In this document: piece after piece, positions 59,078 to 64,000 of the stretch
Layout: each line of letters starts with the position of its first letter
Numbering within the stretch: position 1 is the first letter of the stretch
DNA from: Hibiscus mutabilis
Taxonomy: Eukaryota; Streptophyta; Magnoliopsida; Malvales; Malvaceae
DNA length: 64,000 bases
Assembly: GCA_019671005.1 (NCBI GenBank)
Contig: CM033718.1
Span: 5,208,001 to 5,272,000 of the forward strand
Reading direction: 5' to 3'
Notes under the pieces: generated by a model
The model's database searches: none
What the model saw: only the letters and a program-made list of their open reading frames with translations
Told to the model about the DNA's origin: nothing
Made by a program: the position numbers and the translations under genes

Positions 59078-60578
59078 GATGAGTATACGTTGTAGAGTCC
59101 CAGCTTGCATGTGAATTCATCAAAGGTGACTCTTGGTAGTGCCTTGGTGAGAATATCAGCTAGCTGGTCTTTAGTAGGAACAAGTTTAACTTCACCACTT
59201 CATTGTTTACCTTTTCTGAAATGAAGTGCCTGTCAATTTCGACATGTTTGGTTCTATCATGTTTGACAAGATTTTTAGCAATGTTTATTGCCGATTTACT
59301 ATCACTTAGAAGCTCAAATTGTTTACTTTGACTTAGTTCCAACTCGGTCAAAAGTCTTTGCAACCACATACCCTCACAAATTCCGAGAGCAAGGGCTCTA
59401 TATTCTGCTTCAGCACTGCTACTAGATACCACAGATTGTTTCTTGCTCCTCCAAGTTACTAGGTTACCCCAAACAAATGAGCAGTAGCCACTGGTTGACC
59501 TCCTCTCTGTCAATTCTCCAGCCCAACTTGAATCAGTATAAACTCTCACTTGTCTATCTTCATTTTTCCTGAAAATCAGTCCATGTCCAGGGGTCATCTT
59601 TAAGTATCTGAGGATTCGGTTTACAGCATCAAGGTGCTTTTCTATTGGGTCATTTAAGTGTTGGCTGACTATACTTACTGAGAATGCTATATCAAGTCGT
59701 GTGAGGGACAAGTAACTCAATTTTCCCACCAACCTTTGGCACTGTTCTTTGTTCACTGGAGTGCCCATCTCCTCTCCAAATTTCAGGCCTATTTCCATTG
59801 GGGTTTCGGCTTTACAGCCCAGCATTCCTGTTTCAGAGAGTAAATCAAGGATATATTTCCTTTGATTTATAACAATACCATTTTTTGACCTTGCAACCTC
59901 CATCCCTAGGAAATATCTCAAGCTTCCTAGGTCTTTGGTTTCGAATTCCTTAGCCAGAAATCCTTTTAACCTGCTGATCTCATCAAGGTCATCCCCAGTA
60001 ATTATTGTATCATCTACATAAACAATTAAAATGGCTTTCTTCTTACCTGATGACACCTTTACAAATAGAGTGTTATCTGTTTGACACTGCTTATAACCAT
60101 TTTTGATAATTACCTTAGTGAATCTCTCAAACCAGGCCCTTGGAGATTGTTTAAGGCCATATAGGGGTTTTATCAGCTTGCACACCTTTTGTTTTCCTTG
60201 ACTAGCTTCTATTCCAGGGGGAATTTTCATGTAAACATCTTCCTCTAAGTTTCCATTCAAAAAAGCATTATTGATGTCCAATTGGTGTAGTGTCCAGTCC
60301 TCATTTACCGCCAGGGATAGCAAGACTCTCACAGTGTTCAATTTTGCAACCAGAGCAAATGTTTCTTGGTTGTCAATCCCATAGGATTGTGTGAATCCCT
60401 TGGCCACCAGCTTTGCCTTGAATCTTTCCACACTGCCATCTGAATTATACTTGACATTGAACACCCACTTGCATCCTACAAGTTTCTTCCCTTGTGGTAG
60501 ATCAGTTAGAACCCAAGTCCCATTACTTTCGAGTGCTTTGACTTCTTCATTTACTGCTTTCCTCCAATCTGGATCCAA
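59074..60578 (-). pseudogene. Element E reverse transcriptase and RNase H (nearly intact)
   Basis: Open for 472 codons (59160-60578): WRKAVNEEVKALESNGTW, LVGCKWVFNVKYNSDG, KARLVAKGFTQ-type segment (here KAKLVAKGFTQSYGID), LHQLDINNAFLNGNLEEDVY, LKQSPRAWFERF, the active site YVDDTIITGDD, and LGSLRYFLGMEVARS. RNase H follows with VYTDSSWAGELTERRSTSGY, SSSAEAEYRALA and SDSKSAINIAKN. One frameshift near 59190 removes the usual end. In the other frame QLADILTKALPR and the stop at 59071 are present. This is a Ty1/copia RT, apart from an Asn in DINNAFLNG where Val/Lys forms are common. Confidence 0.93.
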
Positions 60579-60589
60579 AAGAGCCTCCT

Positions 60590-62259
60590 CTATTGTTGTT
60601 GGTATTTTAATTCTGTCGACATTTGCAGTGAATGTCTTAAAGGCATAAGATTGCTATAGGTAAGACTAGTGCACTTTCTCACCCCCTTTCTTTGAGCAAT
60701 AGGTAAGACATCAGTATCAATAAGAGGTAGAGGAACTGAAACTTCATTTTGAGAGGATCCCTTACCATTCAAACTTTCTAAGGCAGTAGGACTAAGGTCC
60801 AATTCTTGGCAGCATCCAGGTTGTGTAATGGCCTCTGGAAGGATTTTCTGTCTCCTTTTGTAAACATTGAGCTCCCTTTTCTCAAGCTGAGGAGTTTGGT
60901 TTATTTGAGGTGTTTTTGGTGAATTTTGACATGGTGGAGAGCAAGGTGCAGTAGGTAAAGTAGGAGCAGATTCAAGAGAGGGTAAACTGTTAAAAGGAGA
61001 TGTAGGACTGGAAGGAAGGGAATGAGGCAAAGGTGAGGTCGAAGGTCCCAAGATTGAAGGCAGATTTAAGGGCTGGAAGTTGTTAAAAATCTGAAATTGG
61101 TCAGAACTCTCCCCCTTAATTTCAGAATAGGTGAAATATGACTCATTTTCAAAGAATGTAACATCAAAAGAAGTGTAAAATTTTTTAGTAACAGGAGAGT
61201 AACATTGGTAGCCCTTTTTGGTGGAGGAATAACCTAGGAAAATACACTTTATAGCTCGAGGATCTAATTTTGATCTAGACTGATTTGTATTGTGAACAAA
61301 GGCAGTACACCCAAATACCCGTAAAGGAAGTGACAAGGATAGAGGTTTAAAATCTGGAAAGTTTTCAAGAAAGACATCTCTAGGTACTCTAAACTTCAAG
61401 GGTTTACTAGGCATCCTATTAATCAAGTGGCAGTAAGAACAGCTTCACCCCAAAAATATTTAGGAACATTGGCAGCAAATAATAATGACCTAGCAACCTC
61501 TAATAGATGCCTATTTTTTCGTTCAGCTACCCCATTTTGTTGAGGAGTGTCAACACAAGAGCTAAGGTGGACAATACCCTGTTGTTGGAAATAAGTACCT
61601 AGGGTTCTAGTGAAATATTCACTGCCATTATCAGCCTTGAGAATCTTAATAGTACTTCTAAACTGAGTTTTGACCATATTGTGAAACCTTTTGAAGATTG
61701 TTTCTGCTTCGGATTTTTCTTTCATTAAGAAGGTCCAGGTTGTTCGAGAATGGTCATCAATAAAAGAAATAAATCACCTATACCCATTTAAGTTTTTTAC
61801 TCGGGAAGGGCCCCAAATGTCACTATGAATAAGGGAGAAAGGTTGAGAAGGTTTGTAGTGGGATGATGGATAATTGCTTTTAGTATACTTGGCAAGTTGG
61901 CAAATATCATAATGGAATAACTTTGGACTTTTATTTATAAAGAATTGTGGTAACAACTTCTCAAGATAGAAAAAACTCGGATGTCCTAACATAAAATGCC
62001 ATAACATAATATTATCAGATAAAGGAGAAATGTGTTTTGGAATAATAGTAGCCTGAAAGGAATAACTTGAGAGGGCTTGTTTTTGAGGAGGTAGTAGTCC
62101 TTCAAGGATGTAGAGGCCACCATACAACCTAGCACTGCCAATCACCTTTCCCGAGCCCAAAGCCTGAAATTCACACGTCCAAATCAAACTTGATTGTACA
62201 TCGCAAGTCATGAGATAGTTTACTAACAGAGAGCAAATTGCAGGCCAATTTTGGTACAT
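60590..62259 (-). pseudogene. Element E integrase with pre-integrase zinc finger (broken)
   Basis: Pre-integrase at 61774-62259: MLWHFMLGHPSFFYLEKLLP with the His pair. The Cys pair reads YDICQLAK, where Tyr replaces the first Cys of CxxC. After SDIWGPSRVKNLNGYR a TGA (61774-61776) stands where element D has Trp. The core continues at 61423-61725 with KADNGSEYFTRTLG and TPQQNGVAERKNRHL, giving the D-D-E set. A frameshift near 61425 leads into LINRMPSKPLKFRVPRDVFL and a long Pro/Ser-rich C-terminus (60590-61426). It would insert the cDNA if intact. Confidence 0.9.
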
Positions 62260-62562
62260 AGAGAACTGAATCTAAGCAAATATTGTCAGTTAATTTAATG
62301 GAACCACTCCCTTCAATAGAGGATAAAGTGTCATCTGCTGTCTTGACATTTGCTTGTGAAGAGCTATTTTTGAAATTCTGAAAGAGACTTAGATCTCCAG
62401 TCATATGATTAAATGCTCCCGAATCCACAATCCAAGTAGTAAACCTGTTTGTATTAGCTATAGTAGCAAATGAAAGACTATCTTCATGCGTTGTCAATGC
62501 AACCTTGGATTCACCAGATGTAGTCAGTGGACCAAAAAACTTTTGAATCTCTACCACCTTTT
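62171..62562 (-). pseudogene. Element E protease
   Basis: Minus strand: VVEIQKFFGPLTTSGESK, then TTWIVDSGAFNHMTGDLSLF with the catalytic DSG, and LDSVLYVPKLACNLLSVSKL. This is the copia aspartic protease. The zinc knuckle normally upstream is missing, because the frame begins right after the foreign block at 62563-62859. Confidence 0.9.
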
Positions 62563-62859
62563 TGTTGATGAATGCAGAAAAACAGAATTGAAGTTTCTGC
62601 TTAAAAGGAAAAAACAGAATGCAGAAAAGAATGCAGAATTTTTCTGCTATTGCTCAATAATAATTTACATCTCTCGATACACACTTATATAGGCTCTAGG
62701 TCTTTTAGTACATTAAGAAGACCTTCTTAAGATAACTTCTAGTTCTAATCTACTAAGTTGATAGACTCTAACTACAATAAGGAGTCCTACTAAGGATAAA
62801 ATCTAATCTATTAGGGAGATAAACTTTAAGTAGGATAATTACTACATTATTTACAAACA
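62563..62859 (-). mobile_element. LTR-like insert replacing most of the element E gag
   Basis: The minus strand starts TGTTTGTAAATAATG, has a TATA-type CCTATATAAG at 62684-62693, and ends TTCATCAACA: 297 bp with TG...CA ends, like a small copia solo LTR. The flanking pentamers do not match. Since gag is cut short on one side and protease begins on the other, an insertion with an adjoining deletion is likely. Confidence 0.5.
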
Positions 62860-63056
62860 CTAAAATTTCTCTCGGATAACTCACACTTTTGTTTACTGAA
62901 GAGGCTACTGCTGGTCCTAACAGACTCTGACCAAGGAAGGTAATTGTTGCCATTTAGTCTATGGCAGGTGATGGTTGTTGGTGTAGCATCTGCGATACTG
63001 ATTTGTGGGGTGGAGGTTTCAGCAGCCTCAAAACTAACTTTAGATGTTTTATCCAT
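62860..63056 (-). pseudogene. Element E gag N-terminus (truncated)
   Basis: ATG at 63054-63056 opens MDKTSKVSFEAAETST, followed by the copia gag signature HRLNGNNYLPWSESVR. It then runs into SLFSKQKCELSERNF, which is not gag as in other copies, and reaches the LTR-like block at 62859. About nine tenths of gag is absent. Confidence 0.8.
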
Positions 63057-63092
63057 CTTTGGCTAGGGTTTGTGAGTAGGATCGACAAACCT

Positions 63093-63104
63093 AATCTGAT
63101 ACCA
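63093..63104 (-). other. Element E primer-binding site
   Basis: The minus strand reads TGGTATCAGATT immediately inside the 5' LTR. It matches the complement of the initiator tRNA-Met 3' end at the first ten positions, as is usual for copia elements. Confidence 0.8.
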
Positions 63105-63347
63105 TGTAGAATAGGGTATTTGATACAGAGGAAAAAAATGTTCTTTGTTAATTTTTTACTTTAAAAAGAATACAAGACGAGTCTTTTTATAGAAGACTTG
63201 TTACAAGGGTTTAAATTACAAATAAACTATAAGAGTCCTTGTCTCTATCTAATCAGATAAAGGAATTAGAGTTAATCTAAACTACCTCTAACTAATAACA
63301 ATTATAGAAGAAATAAAACTCTAATTTACAAACGTCTACAGCTTACA
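63105..63347 (-). repeat. Element E 5' LTR
   Basis: TGTAGAATAGGG to CAGCTTACA on the plus strand, followed by the TGGGG duplication. It differs from the partner by five substitutions over 243 aligned bases. Confidence 0.92.
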
Positions 63348-64000
63348 TGGGGTAGCTGAGAGAAAAAACAAACATTTATTAGAAGTTACTCGATCCCTAC
63401 TTTTTTCTGCTCATGCACCTAAACAATTTTGGGGGACGCTCTTCTTACTGCTACATACTTGGTGAATCGAATGCCTAGTAAACCTCTTAAATTCAAAATT
63501 CCTAGGGATGTTCTTCTTGCTCGTTTTCCACATTTTAAACCTTTGTCCTCGAACATTCCTTTCAGAGTTTTTGGATGCACAGCTTTTGTTCATGTGCATA
63601 GTCCTAGTAGGGGTAAACTTGATCCTAGGTCCCTAAAATGTGTGTTTCTTGGATACTCTTCGAGTCAGAAGGGCTACAAATGTTACTCACCTGTTACCCG
63701 AAAATCTTATACCTCTCTTGATGCCACTTTCATTGAACATAATCCATATTTCCAGCCCTTACAAACTGAAATTCAGGGGGAGAGTATTCTGAAATTTCAG
63801 CCTTTACAAACTGTTCAGTCCTCGTCTCCCTCACCCTCTGAACCTATTTTTAATGATGCTCATGACCAAACTTCTTTGGAACAGCCTACTACCCTTGTTG
63901 ATCAGCTAGACATACCCTTGCCTGATCCTAAAACTCCCAGCAGTCACACTTCTATTCCAGCAACTAAATCTATGCCAAACACTCCTCAGAAAACCTTGAA
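63348..64000 (+). pseudogene. Element D integrase, second half, and C-terminal extension
   Basis: It resumes with GVAERKNKHLLEVTRSLLF, which contains the catalytic Glu. A frameshift near 63425-63470 leads into NRMPSKPLKFKIPRDVLLAR, FRVFGCTAFVHV, KCVFLGYSSSQKGYKCYSPV and a Pro/Ser-rich stretch to the window end. It parallels the element E integrase closely, so D and E are related families. RT and the 3' LTR of D should follow beyond 64000. Confidence 0.85.

Larger units (their letters stand above)
58817..63347 (-). mobile_element. Element E: Ty1/copia retrotransposon, minus strand, nested in element D
   Basis: Length 4,531 bp, with LTRs of 247 and 243 bp that differ by five substitutions and one 4-bp indel, and a TGGGG duplication. 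On the minus strand: 5' LTR, iMet-type primer site, gag start, a foreign LTR-like block, protease, integrase, RT-RNase H, polypurine tract and 3' LTR. It is recent, but not intact: most of gag is gone and a few stops or shifts interrupt pol. It is transcribed in the same sense as the myosin gene. Confidence 0.9.
57806..64000 (+). mobile_element. Element D: Ty1/copia retrotransposon, plus strand, truncated by the window edge
   Basis: It starts with a short LTR (57806-58048), followed directly by the tRNA-iMet-type primer-binding site TGGTATCAG. Coding continues through a deleted gag/pre-integrase fusion and the integrase core, is interrupted by element E (58817-63347), and resumes at 63348 with the second half of integrase. 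RT is not reached. It is antisense to the myosin gene and sits in or upstream of its first intron. Confidence 0.85.

Overview
This is a 64 kb window of AT-rich plant nuclear DNA. It carries one host gene, a class XI myosin with canonical GT-AG introns, and is otherwise almost entirely nested transposable elements. The families present (Tat/Ogre-type and Athila-type Ty3/gypsy, Ty1/copia, CACTA-like ends, a plant L1 LINE tail, MITE-like foldbacks) are those of a repeat-rich dicot. The Tat-type element carries an extra ORF1 of a kind I associate with cotton relatives, so I lean towards Malvales, as inference only.

Layout, 1-35.3 kb: a composite nest bounded by a perfect 19-bp direct repeat (1108-1126 and 35284-35302). 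From outside in I read: a minus-strand LINE 3' end (1127-1605); CACTA-like arms (1606-2016 and 34898-35283); a solo LTR of about 2.3 kb (2017-3838 plus 32764-33285); inside it a Tat/Ogre-type gypsy element A (3839-32758, minus strand, 5-bp duplication GATAC); and inside A an Athila-type gypsy element B (16271-28075, minus strand, duplication CCTTC). A has, in its transcription order, ORF1, gag, protease, RT, two RNase H domains, integrase and a 34-bp minisatellite. B has gag, protease, RT, RNase H, integrase and a third ORF of the putative plant transposon protein type. All are broken by stops and frameshifts. Between the solo LTR and the right CACTA arm lie a copia gag scrap and a two-exon fragment of a group IIa WRKY gene without its DNA-binding domain.

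35.3-43.6 kb: no gene. It holds a foldback element built from telomere-like heptamers (about 35820-36145) and an LTR-like block (38889 to about 41319) related to the LTR of A but in the opposite orientation.

43.6-57.7 kb: the myosin XI gene, minus strand. I resolve 37 exons that join in one open frame of 1,467 codons plus stop, from the SH3-like/motor region to the stop codon. The first roughly 45 residues are missing. The DNA upstream of the first visible exon is a copia element D (plus strand, from 57806, running off the window) interrupted by a younger copia element E (58817-63347, minus strand, duplication TGGGG). Either the first intron has been expanded by these insertions and the start exon lies beyond 64000, or the gene has been decapitated.

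The host gene and the elements show no functional cooperation. The interest lies in the nesting order, which agrees with LTR divergence (about 6% in A, 4% in B, 2% in E, counted by eye on parts), in a palindromic motif spread through B, in the gene fragments, and in the possible effect of D and E on the myosin transcript.
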